From NCBI RefSeq assembly GCF_019801175.1, contig NZ_JAHVJR010000001.1, forward strand, positions 806,001-870,000: a stretch of 64,000 bases of DNA, written 5' to 3'. This DNA comes from Vannielia litorea. GTDB lineage: Bacteria > Pseudomonadota > Alphaproteobacteria > Rhodobacterales > Rhodobacteraceae. The notes below the pieces were generated by a model. It saw only the letters and a program-made list of their open reading frames with translations. It had not been told where the DNA came from and did no database searches. This document shows positions 42,506-50,951 of the stretch, in pieces (within the stretch, counting starts at the first letter, position 1; every line of letters begins with the position of its first letter). A program made the position numbers and the translations under genes.

Positions 42506-43839
42506 TGACCGATCTCTATGAAAACCAGCGGGCCATGCGCCGGATGCGCAAGCAGGCGATGGACCGTGGCGTGATTGCCATTCTCGACGTGGGCACCTCG
42601 AAAATCGCCTGCCTTGTGCTCCGTTTCGACGGGCCGGGGCGCTTTCGGGAAGCCGACGGGGTGGGCAGCCTTGCCGGGCAATCCAGCTTCCGCGTGATCG
42701 GCGCGGCCACGACCCGCTCGCGCGGCGTGTCGTTCGGCGAGATCGACACGATGCAGGAAACCGAGCGCGCCATCCGGACCGCCGTGCAGGCGGCGCAGAA
42801 GATGGCGGGCGTCCGGGTGGACCATGTGATTGCCGCCTTTGCAGGCGCGCGGCCCCGCAGTTATGGCCTCGACGGCGCGATTGAACTGGCCGACAGCACG
42901 GTGAGCGAGGCCGATGTGGCCCGCGTGCTGGCCTCCTGCGTGGTGCCGGACTTCGGGCAGGGGCGGCAGGCGCTGCATGCCCATCCGGTGAACTTTGCCA
43001 TCGACCATCGCTCCGGCCTGATCGACCCGCGCGGGCAGATCGGCAACCGGCTGGCCGCTGATATGCACCTGCTGACGATTGAAACGTCCGTGGTGCAGAA
43101 CCTGCTCTACTGCATCAAGCGGTGCGATCTGGAGTTGGCGGGGCTGGCCTCCAGTGCCTACGTCTCCGGCCTTTCGGCGCTGGTGGAGGATGAGCAAGAG
43201 CTCGGCTCGGCCTGTATCGACATGGGCGGCGGGGCGACGACGCTCTCGGTTTTCATCAAGAAACACATGATCTACGCCGACTCTGTGCGGCTGGGCGGCG
43301 ATCACATCACCCGCGACATCAGCCAGGGCCTGCAGGTCAGCCCGCAGAAGGCGGAGTGGATCAAGACCCGCCACGGTGGCGTGGTGGCGACCGGCATGGA
43401 CGACCGCGAGATGATCCCGCTGGGCGGGGAGACGGGCGACTGGGAGCATGACCAGCGCCGGGTGTCGCGCAGCGAGCTGATCGGCATTATGCGGCCCCGG
43501 GTGGAGGAAATTCTGGAGGAGGTGCGGGTGCGCCTCGATGCGGCGGGTTTCGACCATCTGCCGAGCCAGAAGATCGTACTCACCGGCGGTGGCAGCCAGA
43601 TCCTCGGCCTCGACGAACTGGCGAGCCGCATTCTTGGCCAGCAGGTGCGCCTTGGCCGCCCGCTCCGGGTGCAGGGCCTGCCGCAGGCCGCGACCGGACC
43701 GGCGTTTTCGACCGCGGTGGGGCTGTGCCTCTATTCCGCGAGCCCGCAGGACGAATGGTGGGATTTCGATATTCCGGCCGATACCTACCCGGCCCGATCC
43801 TTCAAACGAGCCATGAAATGGTTCCGCGACAACTGGTGA
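42505..43839 (+). CDS. ftsA: Cell-division protein FtsA
   Basis: 444-aa actin-like ATPase tethering FtsZ to the inner membrane. Phosphate-1 motif IAILDVGTSKIACLVL, a 1C subdomain with VQAAQKMAGVRVDHVIAAFAG, second phosphate region CIDMGGGATTLSVFIK, and LTGGGSQILGLDELASRIL near the end. The C-terminal amphipathic helix is SFKRAMKWFRDNW. It has an N-terminal extension (NQRAMRRMRKQAMDRG) usual in alphaproteobacteria. Overlaps ftsQ by one base; ftsZ follows after a 202-bp leader. Confidence 0.96.
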   Translation: MTDLYENQRAMRRMRKQAMDRGVIAILDVGTSKIACLVLRFDGPGRFREADGVGSLAGQSSFRVIGAATTRSRGVSFGEIDTMQETERAIRTAVQAAQKMAGVRVDHVIAAFAGARPRSYGLDGAIELADSTVSEADVARVLASCVVPDFGQGRQALHAHPVNFAIDHRSGLIDPRGQIGNRLAADMHLLTIETSVVQNLLYCIKRCDLELAGLASSAYVSGLSALVEDEQELGSACIDMGGGATTLSVFIKKHMIYADSVRLGGDHITRDISQGLQVSPQKAEWIKTRHGGVVATGMDDREMIPLGGETGDWEHDQRRVSRSELIGIMRPRVEEILEEVRVRLDAAGFDHLPSQKIVLTGGGSQILGLDELASRILGQQVRLGRPLRVQGLPQAATGPAFSTAVGLCLYSASPQDEWWDFDIPADTYPARSFKRAMKWFRDNW

Positions 43840-44041
43840 GCCCAATATGATGTGGGATACGCAAAATCCCGCCGAAACGGCTGAAGAAAACCACTATAAA
43901 TTGTGGCCTTTTTGCGTTTTTCGGATGACGCATAGGGGCCAAGACGATAATGTGCCTTAAATTTCGAGTCATTTTTGGCGGTGGGGCGCTGAAGGTGGCA
44001 GCCCCGGGGACATAAACGAACAAACGACAGGCGGAACACAG
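43840..44041 (+). promoter_or_regulatory. ftsZ leader region
   Basis: 202 bp, AT-richer than its surroundings. A small inverted repeat CCAC-N8-GTGG (43891-43906) is followed by CCTTTTTGCGTTTTT, which could be a weak terminator or attenuator after ftsA. Further down are AT-rich stretches (GATAATGTGCC, CTTAAATTTCG) suitable for a separate ftsZ promoter. No complete CtrA box TTAA-N7-TTAA is present. Confidence 0.4.
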
Positions 44042-45751
44042 ATGACTTTGAACCTCACCATGCCGACCGAATTGGACCTCAAGCCGCGGATCACCGTATT
44101 CGGTGTTGGCGGGGCCGGGGGCAACGCCGTGAACAACATGATCGAGAAGCAGCTCGAGGGTGTTGAGTTCGTGGTGGCGAATACCGACGCGCAGGCTCTG
44201 CAGCAGTCGGCCGCCGCCAACCGCATCCAGATGGGTGTGAAGGTGACCGAGGGTCTCGGCGCAGGCGCACGGCCCACCGTGGGCGCCGCTGCTGCCGAAG
44301 AGACCATCGAAGAGATCATCGACCACCTCGCCGGCGCACATATGTGCTTCATCACCGCCGGCATGGGCGGCGGCACCGGCACCGGCGCCGCGCCGATCAT
44401 CGCGCAGGCCGCCCGCGAGCTGGGCGTGCTGACCGTGGGTGTGGTGACCAAGCCCTTCCAGTTCGAGGGTGGCAAGCGGATGCGCCAGGCCGAGGAGGGC
44501 GTTGAAGCCCTGCAGAAGGTCGTGGACACGCTGATCATCATCCCGAACCAGAACCTCTTCCGCCTCGCCAACGAGAAGACCACCTTCACCGAAGCCTTCG
44601 CGCTCGCTGATGACGTGCTCTACCAGGGTGTGAAGGGCGTGACCGACCTGATGGTCCGCCCGGGCCTGATCAACCTCGACTTCGCCGACGTGCGCGCGGT
44701 GATGGACGAGATGGGCAAGGCGATGATGGGCACCGGCGAAGCCGAGGGCGAAGATCGCGCCAAGGTTGCCGCCCAGAAGGCCATCGCCAACCCGCTGCTC
44801 GACGAGATCAGCCTGAACGGCGCCAAGGGCGTGCTGATCAACATCACCGGCGGGCATGACCTGACCCTCTTCGAACTCGACGAGGCCGCAAACGAGATCC
44901 GCGAGAAGGTGGACAGCGATGCCAACATCATCGTCGGCTCCACGCTGGATACCGGCCTCGAAGGCTTCATGCGCGTCTCCGTCGTGGCCACCGGCATCGA
45001 CGTGATGGACGAAGAGCGCGAAATCCCGGTGCCGCGCCGCTCGATGGCCGCGCCGCTGCCGCAGCAGTCGGCCGAGCCCGAGGCTGCCCCGGCCCCCGCG
45101 CCGATGCAGGAAGTGGCCGCCGCGCCGCAGGTGTCGATCACCGGCGCCCGCCCGGCAGAGCCGCAGCCCCAGCCCGCCGCCCCCGCGCCGCAGGCCGAGG
45201 CTGAAGAGCCCTCGCTCTTCCCCGCCTTCCGCTCCTCCGCCCGTGACGAGGCCGAAGTGGCGGGCGACGACCTGCCGCCCCCGGCCTATCGCCCGGCCGC
45301 AGAGGCCCAGCCGCTTGAGGCGGTCGAGCAGCCCGAGCCCGCTCCGGCGGCCCGCCCGGCGCCCGGCACCCCCTCGGCAGAAGCCCTGGCCCGCCTGCAT
45401 CAAGCGGTGCGCAAGGTGCCCGGCGCCCACACCGGCGCCCCGGCCGAACAGCCCCGCGCTGCCGCCCCCGCGCCGCAGCCGCAGGCCCAGCCCGAGCAGC
45501 AGCCCGCTGCCGCCGCGAGCGCCGATCACAAGGCCCGCTTCGGCATCGGCTCGCTGATCACCCGGATGGCCGGCCACGGTGCCGAAGGTCAGCCCCAGCA
45601 GCCCGCTCACCGCGAGCCGCCGGTGCGCTCCGCCGCGACCCAGCCGCAGCGTTCGGCCTACCAGCAGCCCCAGATGGACCACGAGGAAGAGGTCGATCCG
45701 GAGCAGGAACGCATCGAGATCCCGGCCTTCCTGCGGCGTCAGGCCAACTGA
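44042..45751 (+). CDS. ftsZ: Cell-division GTPase FtsZ
   Basis: 569-aa tubulin homologue that forms the Z ring. Nucleotide site: FGVGGAGGNAVNNM (20-33), the signature GGGTGTG (109-115), and NLDFADVRAVM. The globular core ends near residue 320. A very long Ala/Pro/Glu/Gln-rich linker follows (about 330-545), then the conserved C-terminal peptide ERIEIPAFLRRQAN that binds FtsA. The long linker is typical of alphaproteobacteria. Complete; followed by a strong terminator. Confidence 0.98.
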   Translation: MTLNLTMPTELDLKPRITVFGVGGAGGNAVNNMIEKQLEGVEFVVANTDAQALQQSAAANRIQMGVKVTEGLGAGARPTVGAAAAEETIEEIIDHLAGAHMCFITAGMGGGTGTGAAPIIAQAARELGVLTVGVVTKPFQFEGGKRMRQAEEGVEALQKVVDTLIIIPNQNLFRLANEKTTFTEAFALADDVLYQGVKGVTDLMVRPGLINLDFADVRAVMDEMGKAMMGTGEAEGEDRAKVAAQKAIANPLLDEISLNGAKGVLINITGGHDLTLFELDEAANEIREKVDSDANIIVGSTLDTGLEGFMRVSVVATGIDVMDEEREIPVPRRSMAAPLPQQSAEPEAAPAPAPMQEVAAAPQVSITGARPAEPQPQPAAPAPQAEAEEPSLFPAFRSSARDEAEVAGDDLPPPAYRPAAEAQPLEAVEQPEPAPAARPAPGTPSAEALARLHQAVRKVPGAHTGAPAEQPRAAAPAPQPQAQPEQQPAAAASADHKARFGIGSLITRMAGHGAEGQPQQPAHREPPVRSAATQPQRSAYQQPQMDHEEEVDPEQERIEIPAFLRRQAN

Positions 45752-45776
45752 TCCGGGTCACGATATCCCATTAGAG

Positions 45777-45804
45777 AAAGGGCCGGGCAACCGGCCCTTT
45801 TTTC
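45777..45804 (+). terminator. Rho-independent terminator of ftsZ
   Basis: AAAGGGCCGG-GCAA-CCGGCCCTTTTTT: 10-bp stem with tetraloop and T-run, 26 bp after the ftsZ stop. It separates the division genes from lpxC. Confidence 0.92.
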
Positions 45805-46006
45805 GTTGCAGGGCAGGGGGATGCACCGCCTCCTTCATGTGCCCGGCAAGGCCCCGCCGCTGCCCGGGCGGGGGATGTTACAGACCGTTGCAAAGATTGA
45901 ATTGTAGCTAACGCCTCACCCCCCTATCTCCGATGGGAACCGGGCGAGGTGGGCTCGGACGCAAAAACGTGACCTGAACAGACGGCGAAGTCCGAAGAGG
46001 CAATTG

Positions 46007-46927
46007 GTGCAAACGACGCTCAACAAATCAGTAACGCTCTCGGGCGTTGGCCTGCATTCGGGCCGTCCGGCGCGGATCACCCTGAAACCGGCGATGGCCG
46101 ATCAGGGCATCTGGTTTCGCCGCACCGATGCGGTGGAGGGCGATGCCTTTTTGCCCGCTCGCTGGGATGCCGTGGTTGAAAGCCCGCTCTGCACCCTGCT
46201 GACCAACGATGACGGTGTGAGCCTCTCGACGGTGGAGCATGTGATGGCGGCCCTCGCGGGCTGCGGCGTGCACAACGCGTTGGTTGAAGTGTCCGGCCCC
46301 GAGGTTCCGATCCTCGATGGCTCGGCGGCGCCTTTCGTCTCCGCCATTCTCCGCGCGGGCCTGCGCGAGCTGGACGCTCCAGTGCGGGCGATCCGTGTGC
46401 TGAAGCCCGTCGAGGTGAAGCGCGGCGAGGCCGTGGCGCGGCTGGAGCCCTCCGAAAGCCTGATCATCGATTTCAGCATCGACTTTGAAGATGCCGCCAT
46501 CGGCGCGCAGGACAAGGTGATGAACATGGCCAACGGCGCCTTCGTGCGCGAACTCTGCGACAGCCGCACCTTCTGCCGCGCCGCCGACGTGGAAGCGATG
46601 CGCTCGGAGGGCAAGGCTCTTGGTGGCACCTACCTCAACGCGGTGGTGGTCGAGGGCGACCGGGTGCTTTCGCCCGGCGGCTTGCGCCACGAAGATGAGC
46701 CGGTGCGCCACAAGATGCTCGACGCGCTCGGCGATCTGGCCCTCGCGGGCCACCCGATCCTTGGCCATTACACCGGCGAGCGTGCCGGCCATGCAATGAC
46801 CAACGCGCTGCTGCGGGCGCTCTTTGCCGACCCGGAGGCCTACGAAGTTGTGACCTGCGACGCCGATATGGTGCGCCGCCTGCCCGGAACGGGCCTGAAA
46901 TCGCGTGATCTGCGCCTCGTTGCCTGA
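46007..46927 (+). CDS. lpxC: UDP-3-O-acyl-N-acetylglucosamine deacetylase
   Basis: 306-aa zinc enzyme for the committed step of lipid A synthesis. Family motifs: SVTLSGVGLHSGRPARITL, zinc His in STVEHVMAALAG, VPILDGSAAPFV, and the C-terminal zinc ligands in HKMLDALGDLALAG followed by HYTGERAGHAMTNALL with catalytic His. The start GTG 46007 lies six nt after GAGG; TTG 46004 is the only other nearby start. It has its own upstream region after the ftsZ terminator. Confidence 0.96.
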   Translation: MQTTLNKSVTLSGVGLHSGRPARITLKPAMADQGIWFRRTDAVEGDAFLPARWDAVVESPLCTLLTNDDGVSLSTVEHVMAALAGCGVHNALVEVSGPEVPILDGSAAPFVSAILRAGLRELDAPVRAIRVLKPVEVKRGEAVARLEPSESLIIDFSIDFEDAAIGAQDKVMNMANGAFVRELCDSRTFCRAADVEAMRSEGKALGGTYLNAVVVEGDRVLSPGGLRHEDEPVRHKMLDALGDLALAGHPILGHYTGERAGHAMTNALLRALFADPEAYEVVTCDADMVRRLPGTGLKSRDLRLVA

Positions 46928-47078
46928 TCCGGCAGCGTTGCAGAGCGGACTCTTCGGGCGATTTGAACACCCTATGTGCAGCAAAGCCATTTTGCCCCGG
47001 AAAATCTTGTGCTACACCCCTCATAATCTCCGCGGCCCTTCTGCCGCGCGGGCAATAAAGACACGGGATTAGAGGCGA

Positions 47079-47921
47079 ATGGCGGCTGAGACGGGGCGAG
47101 CGGGGCTGGCAGGGATCGTGGCGCTATCGCTGACGCTCTCGGGCTGCGGCTTTTTCCAGGCCAAGCCGGAGCAGTCGCTGGAAGACCTGACTCCGGAACA
47201 GATCTACAATCAGGGTGAAGCCACGCTGGAGACCGGCAAGCCGGACGACGCGGCCGAGCTCTTTGCCGAGGTCGAGCGGCTTTATCCCTATTCCGTCTGG
47301 GCCAAGCGCGCGCTGATCATGCAGGCCTTCGCCTATCACCGCGACCGCGATTACGAGAACAGCCGCGCCACCGCGCAGCGCTACATCGACTTTTACCCGG
47401 CAGAGGAAGATGCGGCTTATGCGCAGTATCTGCTGGCGCTCTCCTACTACGACCAGATCGACGAAGTCGGCCGCGACCAGGGCCTCACCTTCCAGGCGCT
47501 TCAGGCGCTGCGCGAGGTGATCGAGAAATACCCGGACAGCGAATATGCCTCTTCGGCGATCCTGAAGTTCGACCTTGCCTTTGACCACCTTGCGGCGAAG
47601 GAAATGGAGATCGGCCGCTACTACCTGCGGCGGGGCCACTACATTGCCGCGATCAACCGCTTCCGCGTGATCGTGGAGGAATTCCAGACCACCACGCAGA
47701 CGCCCGAGGCGCTGCACCGTCTGGTGGAGGCCTACCTCTCGCTCGGCCTGACTGCCGAGGCGCAGACGGCGGGGGCGATTCTGGCGTATAACTACCGCGC
47801 GACGGAGTGGTACGACGATACCTACACCCTGCTGGCCCGCCGCAACCTTCAGGCCCAGGCCAAGGGCGACAGCTGGCTGCGCCAGATCTACCGCCAGACG
47901 ATCAAGGGCGAGTGGTTGTAA
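47079..47921 (+). CDS. bamD: Outer-membrane assembly lipoprotein BamD
   Basis: 280-aa lipoprotein of the BAM complex, which inserts beta-barrel proteins in the outer membrane. Lipobox LTLSGC with lipidated Cys23; then five TPR-like repeats starting at LTPEQIYNQGEATLETGKPD and including RLYPYSVWAKRALIMQAFAYHRD and EKYPDSEYASSAILKFD. Length typical of the family. Start ATG 47079 just after AGAGGCGA. recN follows within 51 bp. Confidence 0.95.
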   Translation: MAAETGRAGLAGIVALSLTLSGCGFFQAKPEQSLEDLTPEQIYNQGEATLETGKPDDAAELFAEVERLYPYSVWAKRALIMQAFAYHRDRDYENSRATAQRYIDFYPAEEDAAYAQYLLALSYYDQIDEVGRDQGLTFQALQALREVIEKYPDSEYASSAILKFDLAFDHLAAKEMEIGRYYLRRGHYIAAINRFRVIVEEFQTTTQTPEALHRLVEAYLSLGLTAEAQTAGAILAYNYRATEWYDDTYTLLARRNLQAQAKGDSWLRQIYRQTIKGEWL

Positions 47922-47972
47922 TCTGCGTGGTGGGTTGCACCCACCCCAGAGCTATCCGATAGGGTGAGGCCC

Positions 47973-49616
47973 ATGCTGCGCGGGCTCGACATACGCGACA
48001 TTCTCATCATCGACCGGCTGGAGCTGAGCTTCGCGCCCGGCCTCAACGTGCTGACCGGCGAGACCGGGGCGGGCAAATCCATTTTGCTCGACGCGCTCGG
48101 ATTCGTGCTCGGCTGGCGCGGCCGCGCCGAGCTGGTGCGCGCCGGGGCGGAGCAGGGCGAGGTGGTAGCCGAGTTTTCGCTCGATGCGGCCCATCCGGCG
48201 CGGGCGGTGCTGGAGGAGGCGGGCATCCCGGCAGAGGATGAGCTGATCCTGCGGCGGGTGAACACGGTCGACGGGCGCAAGACCGCGTGGGTCAACGACC
48301 GGCGGGTCTCTGGCGAGGTGCTGCGGGCGCTGTCGGATGTGCTGGTGGAGTTGCATGGCCAGCAGGACGACAAGGGCCTGCTCAACCCGCGCGGCCACAT
48401 GGCCCTGCTCGACGAGTTCGCCGGTGTCGATCCGGCCCCGGTGCGGGCCGCGTGGCGGGCACGGCGAGAGGCAGCGAAGGCGCTGGACGAGGCCCGCGCG
48501 GCCCAGAAGGCGCTGGCCGAGGAAGAGGAATTTCTGCGCCATGCAGCGGGCGAGCTTGGAAAGCTCGGCCCGCAGCCCGGCGAAGAGGCGGAGCTGGACG
48601 CCAAGCGCCGGCTGATGCAGGCGGCAGCGCGGATTCGCGAGGATGTGCAGCGCGCCCATCAGGCGCTTGGCCCGGAAGGGGCCGAGGGGATGCTGGGCGA
48701 TGCCACGCGCTGGCTCGATGGCGCGGCGGAGGCGGCGGAAGGCCAGCTCGACGCCCCGCTGGAGGCCCTCTCCCGCGCGCTGGATGCCTTGGGCGAGGCC
48801 GAGCAGGGCGTGGGCGCGGCGCTGGATGCGCTCAGCCACGACCCGCATGAGCTGGAGGCCACCGAGGAGCGGCTCTTTGCCCTGCGCGGACTGGCCCGCA
48901 AGCATGGGGTGGCGCCCGACGACCTCGCCACGCTGGCCGCCGAACTGACCGCCAAGCTGGAGACGCTGGACGCGGGCGAGGGCGGTATTGCCAAGCTGGA
49001 AAAGGCCGCGCGCGAGGCCGAGGCGGCCTATGAGGCGGCGGCGGGCAGGCTCACCGAGACCCGGCGCAAGGCGGCGGCGAAGCTCGACAAGGCGATGGGC
49101 GCGGAACTGGCCCCGCTGAAGATGGAACGCGCGGTATTCTCGACCGAGATCACCGCCGGTGATCCGGGGCCGGACGGCGTGGATGCGGTGACCTTCACCG
49201 TGGCAACCAACCCCGGTGCGCCCGCAGGCCCGCTGAACAAGATCGCCTCGGGCGGCGAACTCAGCCGCTTTCTGCTGGCGCTGAAGGTTTGCCTGACGCG
49301 GCACACCACCGGGCTGACGATGATCTTCGACGAGATCGACCGGGGCGTGGGCGGGGCGACCGCCGATGCCGTGGGCCGGCGGCTGGCCGGGTTGGCGGCC
49401 TCGGGGCAGGTGCTTGTGGTCACCCATAGCCCGCAGGTGGCGGCGATGGCCGCGCATCACTGGCGGGTGGAGAAACGGGTGGCGAAAGGGCAGACGCTCT
49501 CGACCGTCACCCCGCTCGACGCACCCGCGCGGGTGGACGAGCTGGCGCGGATGCTGGCGGGCGAGCAGGTAACAGACGAGGCCCGCGCGGCGGCAAGGGC
49601 GCTGCTGACGGGCTGA
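47973..49616 (+). CDS. recN: DNA repair ATPase RecN
   Basis: 547-aa SMC-like protein for double-strand-break repair. ATP-binding head split into two: Walker A GETGAGKS (29-36) at the N-terminus; ABC signature (ASGGELSRFLLALK) and Walker B (TMIFDEIDRGVGG) near the C-terminus, with a central coiled coil (about 150-360). Q-loop/H-loop VVTHSPQVAAMAAHHW present. Start ATG 47973 (AGGG eight nt upstream); GTG 47964 possible. Its position after bamD is conserved in related genomes. Confidence 0.96.
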   Translation: MLRGLDIRDILIIDRLELSFAPGLNVLTGETGAGKSILLDALGFVLGWRGRAELVRAGAEQGEVVAEFSLDAAHPARAVLEEAGIPAEDELILRRVNTVDGRKTAWVNDRRVSGEVLRALSDVLVELHGQQDDKGLLNPRGHMALLDEFAGVDPAPVRAAWRARREAAKALDEARAAQKALAEEEEFLRHAAGELGKLGPQPGEEAELDAKRRLMQAAARIREDVQRAHQALGPEGAEGMLGDATRWLDGAAEAAEGQLDAPLEALSRALDALGEAEQGVGAALDALSHDPHELEATEERLFALRGLARKHGVAPDDLATLAAELTAKLETLDAGEGGIAKLEKAAREAEAAYEAAAGRLTETRRKAAAKLDKAMGAELAPLKMERAVFSTEITAGDPGPDGVDAVTFTVATNPGAPAGPLNKIASGGELSRFLLALKVCLTRHTTGLTMIFDEIDRGVGGATADAVGRRLAGLAASGQVLVVTHSPQVAAMAAHHWRVEKRVAKGQTLSTVTPLDAPARVDELARMLAGEQVTDEARAAARALLTG

Positions 49617-49636
49617 GCGCCCGAGCTTTCAACGGG

Positions 49637-49933
49637 TCAGCGGCGGCGGTAGTTGGCCAGCACGCGCTTGGTGCGTTCGCGCAGCTTGGCGGCGTCTCCG
49701 ACCGCGCTCATATCGGCGCAGACGTAATCGGCAGCGGCCTTCGCGTCGATCGGGCTGATCCGGTAGTTCTGCTCGATGCTCTCGATGAACTGCCAGTTGG
49801 CGCCATTGATGAGCGAGACGGTGGGCAGGGGGCCGCGTTTGCAGGAAATCATGATCGAACCGCTCTCGGCAGAGGCCGAAGCGGCGCCGAACGCGAGGGT
49901 AAGGGCGGCAGCGGGAAGGACAAGACGGTTCAT
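49637..49933 (-). CDS. Small secreted protein, tandem paralogue 3 of 3
   Basis: 98 aa. Signal peptide 1-22 (LPAAALTLAFGAASASA) and a mature part with ISCKRGPLPTVSLINGANWQ, FIESIEQNYRI, YVCADMSAVGDAAKLRERT and C-terminal LANYRRR. Two cysteines, probably one disulfide. No named family recognised. Closest to the next upstream copy (50094-50387), with more than half of mature residues identical by eye. Converges with recN (20 bp between stops). Confidence 0.8.
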   Translation of the reverse strand: MNRLVLPAAALTLAFGAASASAESGSIMISCKRGPLPTVSLINGANWQFIESIEQNYRISPIDAKAAADYVCADMSAVGDAAKLRERTKRVLANYRRR

Positions 49934-49973
49934 GGCAGGCTCCAGGCTTTACGTTGGATCACAGCGAGACAAC

Positions 49974-49993
49974 CGGAGCCAGCAGCGGCTCCG
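49974..49993. other. Hairpin between tandem paralogues
   Basis: CGGAGCC-AGCAGC-GGCTCCG, 7-bp stem without a T-run, 41 bp upstream of paralogue 3. It may be an mRNA processing or stabilising structure. Confidence 0.4.
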
Positions 49994-50093
49994 ATTGGCT
50001 AAAATTAGCCTGAAATTCTGCCAAAAGTTTGTCTGAACCGGGACGGTGCCACGCCGCCCCGGCTTGTGACGCCACGTCGTGGCGCCGCAGGTC

Positions 50094-50387
50094 TTAACGG
50101 CGGCGGTAGTTGGCCAGAGCGGCGCGGGTGCGGCTGCGCAGCTTTTCGGCGTCGCCCACGGCATCCATGTCGGCGCAGACGTATTCGGCGGCGGCACGGG
50201 CCTGCTCGGGGGTCACGGCATAGGTCTTTTCGATGCTGTTGATGAACACCGGAGCCGGGCCGTTGATGATGGCGACCTTCGGCAGCGGGCCGCGCTTGCA
50301 GGATATCTTCACATTGGCGGAGGCAGCGGTGCCGCCGAGGGAGAGGGCGAGGGCAAGGGCAACGGTCGGATGGATAAGACGCTTCAC
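50094..50387 (-). CDS. Small secreted protein, tandem paralogue 2 of 3
   Basis: 97 aa. Signal peptide 1-24 (VALALALSLGGTAASA). Mature part ISCKRGPLPKVAIINGPAPV, FINSIEKTYAVTPEQARAAA, EYVCADMDAVGDAEKLRSRT and LANYRRR. Same Cys pair and same ends as paralogue 3. Middle gene of the minus-strand trio, with about 160-bp gaps on each side, so each may have its own signals. Function unknown. Confidence 0.8.
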   Translation of the reverse strand: MKRLIHPTVALALALSLGGTAASANVKISCKRGPLPKVAIINGPAPVFINSIEKTYAVTPEQARAAAEYVCADMDAVGDAEKLRSRTRAALANYRRR

Positions 50388-50423
50388 GGGAGGCTCCTGA
50401 CGCTGATCGGGGTCGCAAAATGA

Positions 50424-50452
50424 AAAGAAGCGAAGCCAGTTCGGCTCCGCTT
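50424..50452 (-). terminator. Terminator-like hairpin between paralogues 1 and 2
   Basis: On the minus strand GAAGCGGAGCCGAACTGGCT followed by TCGCTTCTTTTC: an imperfect stem of about 11 bp with a short loop and T-rich tail, 96 bp after paralogue 1. Confidence 0.55.
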
Positions 50453-50547
50453 CATATTTCGTAAACCAAGATCATGCCCAAAATTGGGCGGTCTTGCGGC
50501 CTCCTTGCAGCCCTGTCCGGAGTGGCCGGGGCGGGCTGCGCGGCGGC

Positions 50548-50844
50548 TCAGCGGCGCTCGTAGGGCGCGGTCGCCTCGTAGGTCAGGTCGACGAGATAAT
50601 CGAGGTCGCCCACGGCGCCCATGTTGCCGCAAACCTGCTTGGCCACGCGGGTCGCTTCCTTCTCGGTCATCACGAAATTCTCCATCAGGCTGGCGACGAA
50701 GTTTTCGTAGTGGCCGTTGATCATCGGGTTCGACGGGATCGGGCCGCGGTTGCAGTGAATGACGAGGCGCGCATCCGCAGATTGCGCCACCATGATGCCG
50801 CTCAGCGCAAGGGCGAGCGTTGCTGTGATTGCTTTGAGTTTCAT
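50548..50844 (-). CDS. Small secreted protein, tandem paralogue 1 of 3 (diverged)
   Basis: 98 aa. Signal peptide 1-25 (TLALALSGIMVAQSADA). Mature part IHCNRGPIPSNPMINGHYEN, FVASLMENFVMTEKEATRVA, KQVCGNMGAVGDLDYLVDLT and TAPYERR. Keeps the CxRGPxP, INGxxxxF, VCxxM-AVGD and YxRR positions of the other two but is otherwise diverged. First of the trio; a CtrA-type box lies 40 bp upstream. Confidence 0.78.
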   Translation of the reverse strand: MKLKAITATLALALSGIMVAQSADARLVIHCNRGPIPSNPMINGHYENFVASLMENFVMTEKEATRVAKQVCGNMGAVGDLDYLVDLTYEATAPYERR

Positions 50845-50883
50845 TGGGTTACCACCTTCTCCTAATGCGCCACCTTATACGCT

Positions 50884-50898
50884 TTAACCCGCCGTTAA
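50884..50898 (-). promoter_or_regulatory. CtrA-type binding box upstream of the secreted-protein trio
   Basis: TTAACCCGCCGTTAA, an exact TTAA-N7-TTAA match to the CtrA consensus of alphaproteobacteria, 40 bp upstream of the start of paralogue 1. At this distance it would overlap or adjoin the promoter. In a GC-rich genome such a box is rare by chance. Confidence 0.55.
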
Positions 50899-50951
50899 TC
50901 TACTGAGTCGCTGTGCTTCTGGTTAATTGCACACAAATTTTATTGGTCTCT

